A stretch of DNA of 64,000 nucleotides from Numida meleagris (Eukaryota; Chordata; Aves; Galliformes; Numididae), in the NCBI RefSeq assembly GCF_002078875.1, contig NC_034410.1:36101506-36165505 (forward strand), written 5' to 3'. Position numbers and translations under genes: made by a program. Positions 36,801-49,200 of this stretch are shown here, in pieces (position 1 is the first letter of the stretch; each line of letters opens with the position of its first letter). The notes beneath the pieces are model-generated. The model searched no databases. It was not told the DNA's origin and saw nothing but the letters and a program-made list of their open reading frames with translations.

Positions 36801-37739
36801 GGGCTGTGCATTTAAGCGCAGACTCTCCCCTTGGTTCTTAGAGTGTGCAAGGTAGCTATGTGCTGGGCCATGCAAACCACTGATGTGAACCTGACCATGG
36901 ATCCAAATTCTTATTTGGGTTCCGGACGTGTCTATGACTGTTAAAGTCCCTGCCATGCCAGAGAAGGTTTCATGGTTTCCAAGGAGCTGCCCACCACCCC
37001 GCTGTGTAACAGGTCTCTGCTTAAGGGGACAATTCTCAGCAGTACAACAATGTCCTGCAAAACTTAAGAAGTTATGTAAGTTTTCACTCCCCTGGTGCAG
37101 CACAGTATCTATCCTTCCTCCATATATCCATATGACATTATATCCAAAATGTCAGAAACACACAACAGTTTTATGCTTCTTCTCTGATCTCACTTGATGA
37201 CTCCACAGAATATTCTTCCTTGGGCTGTGTGTAGTTGAACTTCAATTTGAAGTGGAAAGGGAATGTTCTCATCCAGAAAACATTTAACATTTCAAATGTA
37301 GTAGCCAGAATGAAATGAAGTCCTGTGAAAGTGAAAAATCACAAAGGAGTATGAGGTGCTGAAGTTCACATCCCGAATCATTCACAGCAAGGGCCATGAC
37401 CTCAGCTGAATATTAACCAAGCTAATAGTTAAGTATTACACTCTTCATGTCTCAGAGCTGGATAACATAAATTTTCTCACTACAGCTGCATCTCCTTTCC
37501 AAATCTGTGCAAACTAGACACATTTTGAAAGAAAAGTTTTAAGTTTGAAGAATAAAAATAACATTTCATCTGAACATTCCTGACTGGCTTTCATGCCAGG
37601 GAAAACATCAAAAGAATTTATTTTAAATAGCCTATAATCAGTTCCTTTTATGATAGAAGGTAACATTATAAATAGATTTTTATGTTCTCAGTGGATTATT
37701 ACTTTTGACGGTTGATTTTAGCACTAATTCATTTCAGTC
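30898..37739. other. Unique A-rich non-coding sequence
   Basis: No gene recognised over nearly 7 kb. Contents include A runs (about 33258-33269), a GTTT/GTTTT-rich stretch (about 35262-35286) and a 25-bp palindrome (34072-34096). A GC-richer islet at about 36780-37110 has overlapping open frames on both strands (102 codons minus, 89 codons plus) that I cannot assign. There is no splice-bounded chain of frames. Confidence 0.55.
34072..34096. repeat. Palindrome with perfect 11-bp arms, 3-base spacer
   Basis: ACATACAGCTT and AAGCTGTATGT are exact reverse complements separated by TTC. No surrounding repeat family is recognised. Confidence 0.85.
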
Positions 37740-38095
37740 TCCTGAATTGAGAGTATTTAGTTTAGAGAAGACTCAGTGAGCAGCCTTTAGATGCTTTAAA
37801 AGCTCCTTCAAGGAGCTAGTAATAATTTGTTCTTCACGGATAAAGAAGAAATAATGGACTTAAATTGCATCAAGGAAAGTCCAGGTTAGTCATTATCATA
37901 CGCTTTCTAAATGGTAAGGGACAGTAAAATCCTGAAACACGCTGCCTGGGAGAAGCATGGTGACATCATTATTTCAGGTCACAAAGAATGGGTTTGGTGA
38001 ACATCTATAAAGAAAAAAGTAGATATAGCTGATGGTGCTTTGGAGTAGAAGGAAGAAATAGACATTGTCTTCCGGTCCCCTCTTCTGTGAGACCC
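37740..38095 (+). mobile_element. Very old CR1/L3-like LINE remnant
   Basis: It shows decayed CR1 blocks in the right order: AGTTTAGAGAAGACTCAGTG (the LFSLEKT block), GGACTTAAATTGCATCAAGG, AGTCCAGGTTAGTCATTATC, TCCTGAAACACGCTGCCTGG (the WNRLP block) and GATGGTGCTTTGGAGTAGAA. The wording (TTAAATTGCA, GCAAGG) is that of old amniote CR1 rather than the young chicken families, so it probably predates galliforms. Survival of such an old copy can be neutral or can reflect constraint; the sequence alone does not show which. Confidence 0.72.
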
Positions 38096-40052
38096 AGAAT
38101 CTATGCAAAAAAAAAAAAAAAAAAAGAAAAAAATGTTTCTCAAAAGGATTTTCTTAGATTAGTATGAGAATCACCTCTACATGTAAAAGGTTTTGAATAC
38201 TGTAACATTTAATGCTGCACCATGCCCTTTCCAGAAATAAAATAAGATTTCCTGGGCATCAATTTCCCACACTGTCATTACAGTAATTATGATTAAATCA
38301 CATATATGACACTTAGCATCTCATTTCCATAATTATTCAATTATTTTTCTTTAGGTTTTTAAAGAATTTTCTTGAATTTGGGTCTTGTTAAATGCGATAT
38401 TATAAAGGCTCTTAAAAAAAAAATTGAAATCCCAGATCTGCATACCTTGTAATGGATTGTACGATGGCAGAAGCATGTGAAAATGAGGCTGGAATGAATC
38501 TTAATTGTAATTCAGTTAAGAAGTGCCAGAGCTTGAATAACATAAAATGAAATTACAAATATCAAGATCTCATAGATCTCAGGCCAGGTGGTCGAAGAGG
38601 AAACATCCTCTTTCCCTGTCCGAAAGTATAATTTAGACCTTAATACACATTTGTATTACTGTACAGTCTTGCATATTTTAGGACCAGACAAAAAGGATCA
38701 TAATATGTAATTATAAAATATAATGGCAAAATTCATCTTCTGCTTTTCAGTTTTATTTAATTACAGAACTGGAACTAACTAACTTTTGGGTAAAATAAAA
38801 CCTGTGAAATTCAGCTGTCACCACAATACCTCCATTCACATATTACGTGGACACCTAGTAAAAATGCTCTTCCTCTATAGATTTACAGTAAACTGTTGCC
38901 TTCCATTTATTAGCATGGAGGATTACCATAATATTTTCAAAGCTGCACTATAATTTCTCATCCTTCCCTTCCACCTGAGAGATACTCCGCAGCAAGGCCT
39001 TAGGCACACAGAAGGGGAAGTGTTCATGTCACTGCATCCTCTGCAGCAATGTTAAAAGTTCTTTTCACAATGCGTGAGAAGAAAAATGGATAATCTCTCA
39101 CTATTCTTGACCGCATTGGCTCTGCAATGCTAGCTGGAATAAACAGCAGTTGATTTATCTCTGTTCCTTTGGACTTGAAAGTACACAGGAACAGTGTTGT
39201 TCACTTGAAAACGCTATTTAAACAGACATTTCTCAAAGTAGACCTGTGTTTAAGAAGACAGTGTTTGTCACTGATGAAGTTCAACTTGTTCAAGACATTG
39301 TCAGTTACCTTCTTCAGTGTGAAGATATGGTTGATGTGACATCGTTATTAGTTTGGGTTGGCTTAAAAGAAATTAAATCAGAAAACCAAGGGCAAAGAGA
39401 ACAACTTTGGATTTTGAGTGTTTTCCCACGCCGAGTCTATTCCATACAACATAACATTAGTATGGGAAAATAGCTGTGGAAAAATTGAGTGTCAGAAATA
39501 TGCTTAACTGTCATTAAAACAGATAGAACTCAAATCACATTTACAGTTAAACGTATAATATTTGCTGTTTTAGATGGAACGAGGTGAGCAGACAAGTAGA
39601 GCTCTTTGGTAAGGAGTACTGTGATTCAGACGATCTGATTAATTTGGAAGACTATGAAAAATAGTGTTGCCTGTTCTCCTCCTTTTTCTCATTCCGGGAG
39701 TATATATATGTGTGACGTATATTATGCTCTAAAGCTATATTATGTTTTATGGAAATAATTTATTCTTACCTGATAGGTGTTCATAACAAATCTGGTCCTG
39801 AAAATTTCCCTTATATCTCAAAGTACTGAATCAGTTAAGCTTAGTAATGAATCAGGGTTTCAAAATATTTTGGCCATTTCCTTCAGGACACCAAATAAAA
39901 TAAAGTGATTGCTAGTATTTTTCTGTTTCTTAACACTTCCAGATTTACTGGAATACCAGACAATTTCTACTAAAAAGAAACCCACTGAGGAAAAGTAAGG
40001 CAAAAGTATACTAGGTGAGTCTTCCAAAGGAAAAAGTTAGATTCATTCTGCC
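38096..40052. other. Unique A+T-rich non-coding sequence
   Basis: It starts with an A run (about 38106-38124) beside the old CR1. A TAAT-rich block lies at about 38270-38350 (GTAATTATGATTAAATCA, CATAATTATTCAATTATT). A 75-codon frame at 39246-39473 has no recognisable domain. No gene is called. Confidence 0.55.
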
Positions 40053-41040
40053 ATAGAATCATAGAACAGATTGAGTTGGAAGGGACCTTAAAGGTCATCT
40101 AGTCCAACTCCCCTTTGATGAGCAGGGACACCTACAGCTAGATCAGGTTGCTCAGAGCCCTGTTCAGCCTGACCTTAAATGCCTCCAGGATGGCGCATCC
40201 TCCATCTCCTCTGGACAACCTGTTCCAGAGCCTCACCACCTTTATTGTAAAAAAATGTCTTCCTTATAACAAATTTTAATCTCCCCTCTTTTAGTTTGAA
40301 ACTATTTCCCCTTGTCCTATCACCACAGACCCTGCTAAATAGTCTGTCTTCTTTCTTGTAGCCCACCCTTAGATATTGAAAGAGCATTTTCTGGTCACTC
40401 TGGAGCCTTCTCTTCTCCAGGCTGAACAGCCTCAGCTTGCTCAGCTATGTCCTTGTAGCGGAGGTGTTCCATCCTTTGGATCATTTCTGTGGCCCTACAT
40501 TGGATGCGCTCCAACAGGTCCACGTCTCTCTTGTACTGAGGACTCCACATCTGGACACAGTACTCCAGGTGAAGTCTCACCAGAGCAGAGGGGTAGGATC
40601 ACCTCCCTCAGCCTGCTTGCCACATTTCTTTTGTTGCAGCCTACAATAGGGTTTCCTTTCTGGGCTGTGAGAGACATTACTGGCTCATGTCCAGCTTACC
40701 ATCTACTAGTACCTCCAAGTCCTTTCCAGCAGGGCTGTGCTTAATCCTTTCATACCCCAGCTTGTATTGGTAGTGAGGATTGCCTCGACCCAGATGCAAG
40801 ACCTTGCACTTGGACTTGTTGAAAATCATGAGTTTCACCTGGGCCCACTGCTTGAGCTTGTCTAGGTCTCTCTAAATGGCATCCCATTGTTGATGTAACT
40901 GATGAAGATGTCAAAAAGCACCAGTCCCTCTACTGACTCCTGAGGGATGCCACATGTTACTGATCTCCATCTGGACATTGGGCCAATGACCAGCACTCTC
41001 TGTCCATGAACACCTTATAGCCCTTTTTTCCTGAAAGTCT
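40053..41040 (-). mobile_element. CR1 LINE, minus strand, about 1.0 kb
   Basis: A CR1 in reverse orientation. The 3' end is at 40053 (CATAGAATCATAGAACAG, then GAGTTGGAAGGGACCTTAAA). Moving up-coordinate it passes TGGACAACCTGTTCCAGAGC, the ORF2 C-terminal region and GTCCAAGTGCAAG-type sequence (reverse complement at about 40805). It reaches its 5' truncation at about 41037 next to an AAAT microsatellite. In the palm region the segment carrying the FADD motif is missing: GACATCNNC...GGGAT joins directly to the segment encoding the following RDLD block. Divergence is moderate and the frame is broken. Confidence 0.96.
40395..40580 (-). pseudogene. CR1 ORF2 C-terminal fragment
   Basis: A 61-codon minus-strand frame starting MRLHLEYCVQMWSPQYKRD, followed by LLERIQCRATEMIQRMEHL. 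This is the conserved region near the C-terminus of CR1 reverse transcriptase ORF2. A frameshift after RYKD destroys the following [13 protein letters not shown] block, although remnants of it persist in another frame. It belongs to the CR1 at 40053-41040. Confidence 0.9.
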
Positions 41041-41043
41041 TCA

Positions 41044-41082
41044 GAAAATAAATAAATAAATAAATAAAAATAATAAAAAAAA
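41044..41082. repeat. (AAAT)n microsatellite
   Basis: About five AAAT units followed by imperfect AAAAATAATAAAAAAAAT. It lies at the 5' truncation end of the minus-strand CR1. Confidence 0.9.
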
Positions 41083-44000
41083 TCAATATGTAAACTTTTA
41101 GGTGAATCAGTTTAGTTTTTCTGTATTCAAAGGGCATAAAGGTACATACAGGAGCAGTGGTTATTTCCAGATCTTGGATATGAAGCCTCTAGAAGCAGTT
41201 TGTAATATTTAATCAGCAGTTCAAAATGGAGTTCCCCTGATTTGCATGAGAGATCTCTGGAAAAAAATACCACAGGAACTTAAATTACATAACAAGCCTT
41301 TAAAAATAGGCAAAGTTTGGATCCTGAATTGAGCTAGAGTATGTTAAAGAAATACATGCAGAAGAGACATTTTCAGCATGGAAATTTATGTCAGATAAAT
41401 TCAATGACTGCAAACATTCTGGATTATTCTTGTATATAGTATATAAAAAGTATTTACTATTGCTTCAGGTATCAAAGAGAAACATTAAACACAAACCAGT
41501 CCCTCAGGAGTTTTCAGTATTCACAAGCTCCTTATTTGTATAGAGATAAAAGACACTTGCAGCTGTTTCTCATTAGAAGAAAATATGACCTTCAGTGACC
41601 AATAAAGCTAATCAAAGTAAAGTCTTTTTTCCCAAAGAGCACATCACTGCCCACATTTCCCTTCAGAAGCAGTTAGGATAGGTTTTGGTAGTAAGAATGT
41701 GATCAGCTTTCCTCAGACTTTTCTCTGTTAATTAAAGTGTATTGTGGACATTATATCTATGCATGTTTACAATAGGATACAAATGAAAAGAAATTACAAG
41801 ACCGTTTTTAAAGGGTAAACAAAACCATTTGTTAGTGCATCATTCAGTAAATTGAATACAGTGCTAAGCTCACCTGATAACAAGATGTCTTGGAAAATGA
41901 TGATGATGAGAGCTAAACAACCAAACTAGTAGACTAAAGTGAGAGGGGAACTTTCTCTTTCTATCCATTTGCCCACTTAGAACAGAGGAGACTGTCATTT
42001 TCTCACATTTAGATCTTATATTTATTATTTCATTTTTAAGACCAAATATTCTTACGTTGAGCCCACCTTATTTTTGTGGATGATAAAATGTCACATTAAG
42101 ATCTACCCTAAACTTGGGATATATAACTTGTTGCTCAAAAATGCTTGAAAGTCAACATTTCCATAGTTCTTGGTTTTTGTATTTACTGTGGTGGGTGTTA
42201 AAAGCTGTTTGATATCAGAATTGTCCTGGTGAGATAGAATATTCAAGAGAAGCATTCAGAGGAACACGATTAATACATCTACCCAAAGTACTTTTATAAC
42301 TCCGATTCTTGAAGTATGAACACCATGTTATCTTGTTTACCCTCCTATGATCTCTGAAAATCAGGAAGTTACTGCCATTCTTATTTATATTATATATAAC
42401 ATTCAGAAACATGTAAAATAAATGCAGGTTGTTCATGAGATCTCTAATAAAACAGAAACCACAACACAAGTCCATAAACTTAACTCCAACTTTGTTGGAT
42501 TCTCCCTTTTCTCCCTTCCGTGAAGTGTATCTATCTAACAAATATCATTCTGTGCTGTGTATCTCTCTAAGCGCAGTGGAAGAAGAAAATGAGGACATTA
42601 GGAAAATCTGTAGATGAAGACAAATAAACATAAGTAGAAGAACTGTCAGGAGCAAGTGAGGAGGCAGAAGTAACTCAGTTCATAGAGTGTACATCTTCTT
42701 ATATATTTTTACATCATTACAAAGAGCAAACAGGTATTTTATACAACAAAAGAAATGGTAGCAGCAAAGAACCTCTTTCATGAAACAAATTGAAAATGTA
42801 GTGTTTTGAACTATTCATTCTACAAGTCCAGACTGCTCAATATCTTTCTCTCTCCATTTCTTTTGTTTCATTTCACAAAAGAAATCAAACAAAGGAGATG
42901 GCTTAGCTTTTTCCTTACTGCTCCATTTTCTGTTCTTCTCTTAAAAATTGCTGTCCTTCTATTCCCTAAGCCCCTCTGATGGATAGTCCATGGAAAGGTC
43001 CAGAAGCAGTCTAAACAGTTTCAGTTGCTTTGATGATTGATGTCACTGGAGCCAGAAAGCTCCAGAATAACATGCTGCTAACAAAACAATAGAAAGGCTT
43101 TACTGACTTCTTTAATATGGATTGCTCTTATTTTAGAATATAATAGAAATTGAGCCCACACAAAGTCTATGAAAAGAAAACAAACCTCTCAGAGCAGGGT
43201 GTTACAAGGAAAACAGTCCTGGGAATTATCTGAGGCTGTTCTTTCCTGTAGACAGTTCAAACTCACTTTTAGTCTTTATCCAGAAATTTAGATAACACAG
43301 AGACAAGGCTGTGGATCCCACAGCTATGACAATGACACCAAATGTATCCAAAAAGCTCCAGACCCCAGGGTTAGTGACTGACTTGAGGTTATCTCCAGTT
43401 GGAATTGTTCAGTGACTTGCTGTCATGTCCTGCCTGTAAGGGGAGGGAAGGGGCAACCAGATTAGCGAATAACCCTGGTTATGTTAAGGTAAACAATATG
43501 CAAAGGTCCACACACAATCACCAGTTTAATGAGAATCTACCACAGTTTTAACGGGAAGCATACCACAGAAAGTCAGAAAGTGTTTTTCGTTGGTCCTTTA
43601 CATCCTTTATATAATTTATCCACAAAAATGCAATCAGAAACCAGTATTTCATTTATCCTAAATGTATGGCACTAGTGGATGAGAGATGAGGAAGGAAAAA
43701 TTCAGCTCAAGATTTCCTACAGTCTAGACCATCTGACCGCAGTCTTCTTGGTCTGAGCACTGACAAAACTGAAAACATTATATACTAGTATTTCTGGGAC
43801 TATTACAGTTTTCATCTAAACTCTTGAAAAAAAGCACAGATACAGAGGGTTCATCTGCTTGGGTTCTCGATGCTCTGTATGCAGTGAATTTGCTCTTTAA
43901 CAGTTCTTGATTGATGAAGAACTACTGAACTAGAAAGTCTTCCACTTCATCATTTCTCACCCTAGACTGCCACTAGTAATGGCAGATGAAGTTTCATAAA

Positions 44001-45676
44001 ATACTCTAATATGACTAATTATTTATTTTAGTTGTTTTGTGTTTGCTGTGTGAGAAGACTTTTTGTGTCTTTAATAGAGTCCTGGTGGACCTCTCTTGGT
44101 TGTTTTCTCCTGTCTTCACAGACAGTGTCATGCATCTTTTAAGAAAATGAAATAGAAGCCAAAACCACATAAGGCCTATGACATAGCTCTGCAGTCAGGA
44201 TGAGGCCTCACTCCCTTTCTCAGCAATTAATTATTGATTTCAAATGCATAACATAAAATACACCTGGAATCCACATACCACTAAACGTAACAGAAACCAA
44301 AAAGACTTTTTAATTGTCTGCTTCCTCAGAACTTACTTACTTCTGCCCAGTAAAACATATTTTTCCTTGAATGTCTATTAGAATTTGAAATAATTGAACT
44401 TGAATTCTCTTTATTTACATCATTAAAGGCTTCTAACAGTAAAAAAAACATTAACAATTTTGCACCTGTGACATCCATGTTCTCTTCCTAATTGAGCCTC
44501 AATTATAAGGTATAACTCTCTGGCCATGCTTAAGTCTCTGTCCCAAATACCTAACTTTTGACTTACTGTCACCTGTAGTAATTGATAATTAGTTAAAGAT
44601 CAATACTTAAGTCAATTGAAAAACACTGAAAATAAATTAATTCAATAATTTCCTTGGAACTAGTGTTGCTATTTTGGAATGAACTGGCCGCTTTAGAATA
44701 CCCACTTTGGCTACATTGCACTATTCAGAGATGTCCTTTGACATTCATTTGTTCCAAATAATTTTTTGTGCCTGTTTTGTGTGGGTGTGTGGTTTTTTCT
44801 AATGTATTCTCTCTCTCCTCTTATGAAATGGAACAAAAATCGGGCTGCTGCTCTCAAGGTACATAACAATACAAATATAGTCTGCAGTCAGACCCACGGA
44901 CTGTCAGGGTTCAGGCACAGTTACAAAGCCTTTCCAGTACCATAAAACTCATAGCACGTACCAAAGCAGCTGATACTGATGGACCCTTTCCACAATCCTA
45001 ACTCCATATGGAAGGGTATCTCAGAAGAATGCACTGCACCCTGAATAGGTCACTGTAAATGTAGATGACATGGCCTGGAGGGAGACATGTCACTGTCTTT
45101 CAGTCTGTATCTAAACCCCTAGAGGGAAGCTAGGCCTGTAACTTCGTCATCACTTATGCGAGTCATTCACTTCACCTCTTTTTACATCTGAGACTGTCAT
45201 CAATGAAAGACTATATATACATTTTTTTTTCTAAAATACATTAACAATTAGAGTAGGTGAAATAGTCATTACACGCAGGGTTCTGCTCATGCAGGTCAGA
45301 TGAAGTCATAACAGCAGCACTCTCTGACCTTAGGACTTCCGTAGCAGATGGACTGATGGCCTCTTTGCATTGTGCACAATATTCACTGCACAAACACTTA
45401 CTGCACAGGTGCCTTACAGGCCAGGTAAACAGAAGAACTAAAATGTAGAAAAAGAAGAAGCACAAGCAGGGCCTTGTTAGAGATAGGAGCAGAGCTTGGG
45501 GCACCCAGTTCCTAAGCTATTAAACACTTCTACCTCTATGACTTTAGCCTAAAAAATTAATATTTAGAATTTTTTTTTTTTTCTGAGCTGTTAGTTTTCA
45601 CTAGTACCCTCCAACTCCTTGAAAGGAAACTTTGCTACAGCACACTTGGGGAGAAGAAAATTTTTTGCAAAATCAT
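41083..45676. other. Unique A+T-rich non-coding sequence
   Basis: No gene recognised. Open frames reach 108 codons (42215-42541, minus) without domain signatures. A TTA/TAAT-rich stretch lies at about 44570-44660 and a T run at about 45571-45583. Confidence 0.55.
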
Positions 45677-46231
45677 TGTCATGGTTTTATGATTTTTGTT
45701 ATTGGTATTCCACATCATAACATCACAAAGAGCACTGGGAGTTAATGCTCCAGTTCCGTGGATTGTTTATATTTCCAGGTATACCTGTCTCAGAAGAGAA
45801 GAACTACATACCCTAGAGGACTTTGTGTTTCCCTTTTCCATTCAGAGGGAAAGATACAACTGTTCGCATGAGATGTCCTCTTTTCCCTTTCTACTCGTCC
45901 TAGCAGCATGTGTGCTCCCTAGTTGTCTCACTAATCTAGTTGTCTAACTACTCTAATTCAGCATTAGAGTAAGGCCATCGGTTTTTGGACACTCTCATTT
46001 TATTTGATTTATTAGCTTCAATTCCAATTATATTGTATTATGTTGTATTATACTGTATTATCTTGCATTCCAATATCTTTTTAAGTAAATTAGCTTTCCT
46101 CCTCAGATTGCCGCTGTTATGTTTTTAGGCCCATCTCCCTACCCTTTCCCCTTTCCCAGGGCGTGGGTCCATGGGTCCCCCCACCCCATTAGTCACAGAA
46201 CCAGGCTGAACCAGCCCGTAAACCATTGACA
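45677..46231 (+). mobile_element. Solo LTR of an avian endogenous retrovirus, nearly intact
   Basis: The LTR is 555 bp. It starts TGTCATGGTTTTATG and ends CCGTAAACCATTGACA, giving TG...CA ends and an imperfect inverted repeat (TGTCATGGTTT against TGTCAATGGTTT). The flanking pentamers ATCAT (45672-45676) and GTCAT (46232-46236) match at 4 of 5 positions, consistent with a 5-bp target-site duplication. Internally it has a 4 x 10-bp TTATNTTGTA-like tandem (46028-46067), then TTAAGTAAATTAGC, which sits where the related LTR at 16592 has AATAAATTAG, and a pyrimidine- and C-rich U5. No gag, pol or env is present nearby. Family name is not assigned; ERVL-like class is inference. Confidence 0.85.
46028..46067 (+). 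repeat. 4 x 10-bp tandem array inside the LTR
   Basis: Units TTATATTGTA, TTATGTTGTA, TTATACTGTA and TTATCTTGCA are head to tail. The related LTR at 16592 has only about two such units (TTATTCTGTA, TTATGTCACA), so unit number varies within the family. Confidence 0.88.
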
Positions 46232-49200
46232 GTCATCTTTCCAAAGAAGTGACAGAAGGGATGAACCACCAAAATCAGATCCTGTGAGTATTGGGAGGAC
46301 TTGGACAAAGAAATGTCTTCAGGGTAATGGTGTGGGTAGTCTCACTCAGTTACTCTCAGTGCAATTGATTCTGATCTGTTATGTCAGCCTCACTAAAAAA
46401 GTGAGGTGGTTTCCTTTTCAGTCTCTCCCATAATGACTAAGAACATACACATAATTTCAAAATGGATGCACTCCCTGAACCAATTATGTGACTTTTAGCT
46501 TGTCAGCAACTGCAACGTGATCTTGCACACTAAATTATAGTATCATTTCTAAAGGCTTCCCTTCTCTTTCTTTCTTGTCATATGTGTAAAACCCAAAATG
46601 ATTTATAAGAAATGTTCATTGGTGGTGCTTACCAGAAAAATACAAAAAATATGGGGATTGTAAATTAATACTGCTCTGGTTTATTAGAAAGCTGTGTATT
46701 CTACTAGAATTTTAAATGTGTTCTTTTGCTTCCGTGGATGTCAAATGCAAAACTAAGAATCAAACTGGCATGGAGTGAAGTTTCCTGTTGTCTTGGCCAT
46801 TGGATGAAAATTAGGATAGCTATTAGAGTAGTTATGCAGCTGGAAGTATTTAAAGAAAACAGCAGGCAACACAAAAGATTACCCAGAAGAAGCAATTCCA
46901 GATTAACCCTTCTGATGCCTTAAAATTCACTAACCTACCCTTGTTCTGATTTGGAAGAAGATTTGACTTGAAAAAAAAGTAAATAAAGATATATTTTTTA
47001 TTAGTAGAATGTATGTGCAACTGCCTTGTCACAGTGAACTAGATAGCAAGGGTGAACCGTGACAGCAATCACATGAAAATATCCTTTTCTTGTACCTCTG
47101 GCTTTTTTGAAAATGATATGCTACCTTAAGTCATGCTCTACACAGAAATTCTTGCTGAGAATATAGTAAAACCTACTGTAGACTGAAAGTACTGAAAAAG
47201 TAATAACATGAAAATTACTTCAACACAGGGTCCCTGCACCATGGAAGTTCCACTTGAGCATTGAAAATAGGGTTTTAATTGTAACATAAGTGTTTCTGCT
47301 CTGCTGAGAAACAAATTTCACCCAAGGAGAGCTGCAGGTCTGCACAATTAACATCAAAATGAATCAAGTGAAAGGAAACATTTGTATTGGGCTATGCTTC
47401 ACCTTTTCTGTGTTTCCCAGTACATTTGTGAGACACTGCTTGAGAATAAATTATATCTGGGTACTGAAACAGCTCTCCTTTGTGTAAAAAACAATCATTT
47501 TTGCAGAACTTGGAAGCTGGGTTTGAGGGAACTTACCACCCAACTATTCTAACACATACAATTTTTAATATATATATATATTTAATTTCAATGTAGAATA
47601 ATTCCATGATTCTCTTTTGTCACTACTTTCATGAGTGATGTCACGTTTAAGACTTTCTTATGGTCTTCCTTCCATATTTTAATGTCTTTATATTTCTACT
47701 AAACTAAAAAAAAAGATCTGGGGGAGCCTCATAAGTAAACATTATCCTCTGTGCAGAGATTGATTCAAGTCAAGTTTAGTGGGACTGAACGAATCCCAAG
47801 TTTTCTGCTCCACCCTTGAGTGTATCACGAGGAAAAATTCACATGACATCCTGCTATTTTTTTTAACATCTGGGTGAAAAGGCCCAAGGTCTTTTTTTCA
47901 AATTGTCCATTAACATTTCACAAGGCTGCAATATATATTTATTTTTATAGTCTTGAGTTCACTGCTGGAACAATCTCCTCTGACACAATTTCAACACATC
48001 CTCATTTAATTTTTACTGCTATAGTGAACATGGCCAAAGGCTTTACCCAGTATAACCTCAACTTTCCACTCATAGCTTTACAGCACTAAGAGTATGTTTA
48101 TGAAAGCACTTAAATGGCTTAGAAGTTTACGTATATGTTCTAAAAAAAAAAAAAAAAAAGACATGAATTCCATGAAAGCCAGTAGTTTGTCTATTTTGCT
48201 CTCAAATAGTGAGGCAGCTTTACATTATCCAGATCAAAGGTTAATAGATATCTAGCTATAGCAGATTTTGCAAAGAAGCACAGAAATATTTTGTGCCATA
48301 GTTATGTAGTTATTAGTACAGGAGACTGGAGAACTCTGTTATGCTCTTCTGAAATTTATAAGCAATATATTATGACCATCACACCTTGCAAATGATCAGC
48401 TGATAATAACCTTCATTGTGCACTTCACATTCCTATCTTCTGCTGTTGATAAATCAAAGTGAAAATCACTTTATTCTTACCACAACACATGGGAAATTTT
48501 ATTTTCCATTCTCCAGCCTTGGTCTCCTATCTCTACAAAGTCCTTCAGCCCCTCTCTTTTAGCAGTTTCCTTGCTAGATCTCTATTTCCTCATCATCTTT
48601 ACTGGCAAGGATTTCTTTCAGATGTTGGCAGTCTCACTTCCTCACAGCAAACTCTCCTTACCTCCTTGGCTTTGCCCTTTTTTCTTATCTTAATGATGAT
48701 ACTTTTCTCATCTCTCCCTAGTACACAGCTTGCCTACACATAAAAACTGAACATTTTTGCTGAGAGTAATTCCAGTAACAAGCAAGCCAATGCAAAGGGT
48801 GGTTCATTTATTGAATATGTAGGCCAGCAGGAAACCCTGAGATATTTTATTTTGTTTTCTTCTAAAGGAGGAATAAAAAACAAAGCTATAATTGAAAAAC
48901 AGCAAGAGGCTTAGATGCACAACAGTGTTACCATGCTGGAAGAGGCTTGAAGCTAAAAAGTTTTGCCTTTCCCTCTGCTCCTGGTAGGCAAGAACTCAGG
49001 ACAGTCACCAGTGCAAATAATCTGGTGATGTCAAAGGGACTCAGAATGTCAGGACCATACATCTCAAGGTCTTCTCTGCTTCTTTCTCATCTCCTACATG
49101 TACTGTCATAGGCTTGTACCTGGCTGCATATTTCAATCCTTAAAAGGATGAGAAAGACACATCAAACATACGGTTTAATCCAAAATCCTGTGACTTCTCA

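Noticed and set aside
40376..40744. 122-codon plus-strand frame
   Set aside because: It is the antisense of the minus-strand CR1 ORF2 region.
42215..42541. 108-codon minus-strand frame as a gene
   Set aside because: No recognisable domain, and amino-acid content follows the local A+T-rich composition.
43380..43700. Possible ERV or LTR segment
   Set aside because: Some wording looked LTR-like but no TG...CA ends, polyadenylation region or match to the two recognised LTRs could be defined.
16592..46231. The two LTRs as the ends of one provirus
   Set aside because: They are 29 kb apart, differ strongly in decay, and the DNA between contains unrelated CR1 and mariner insertions but no gag, pol or env; one LTR has its own likely target duplication.
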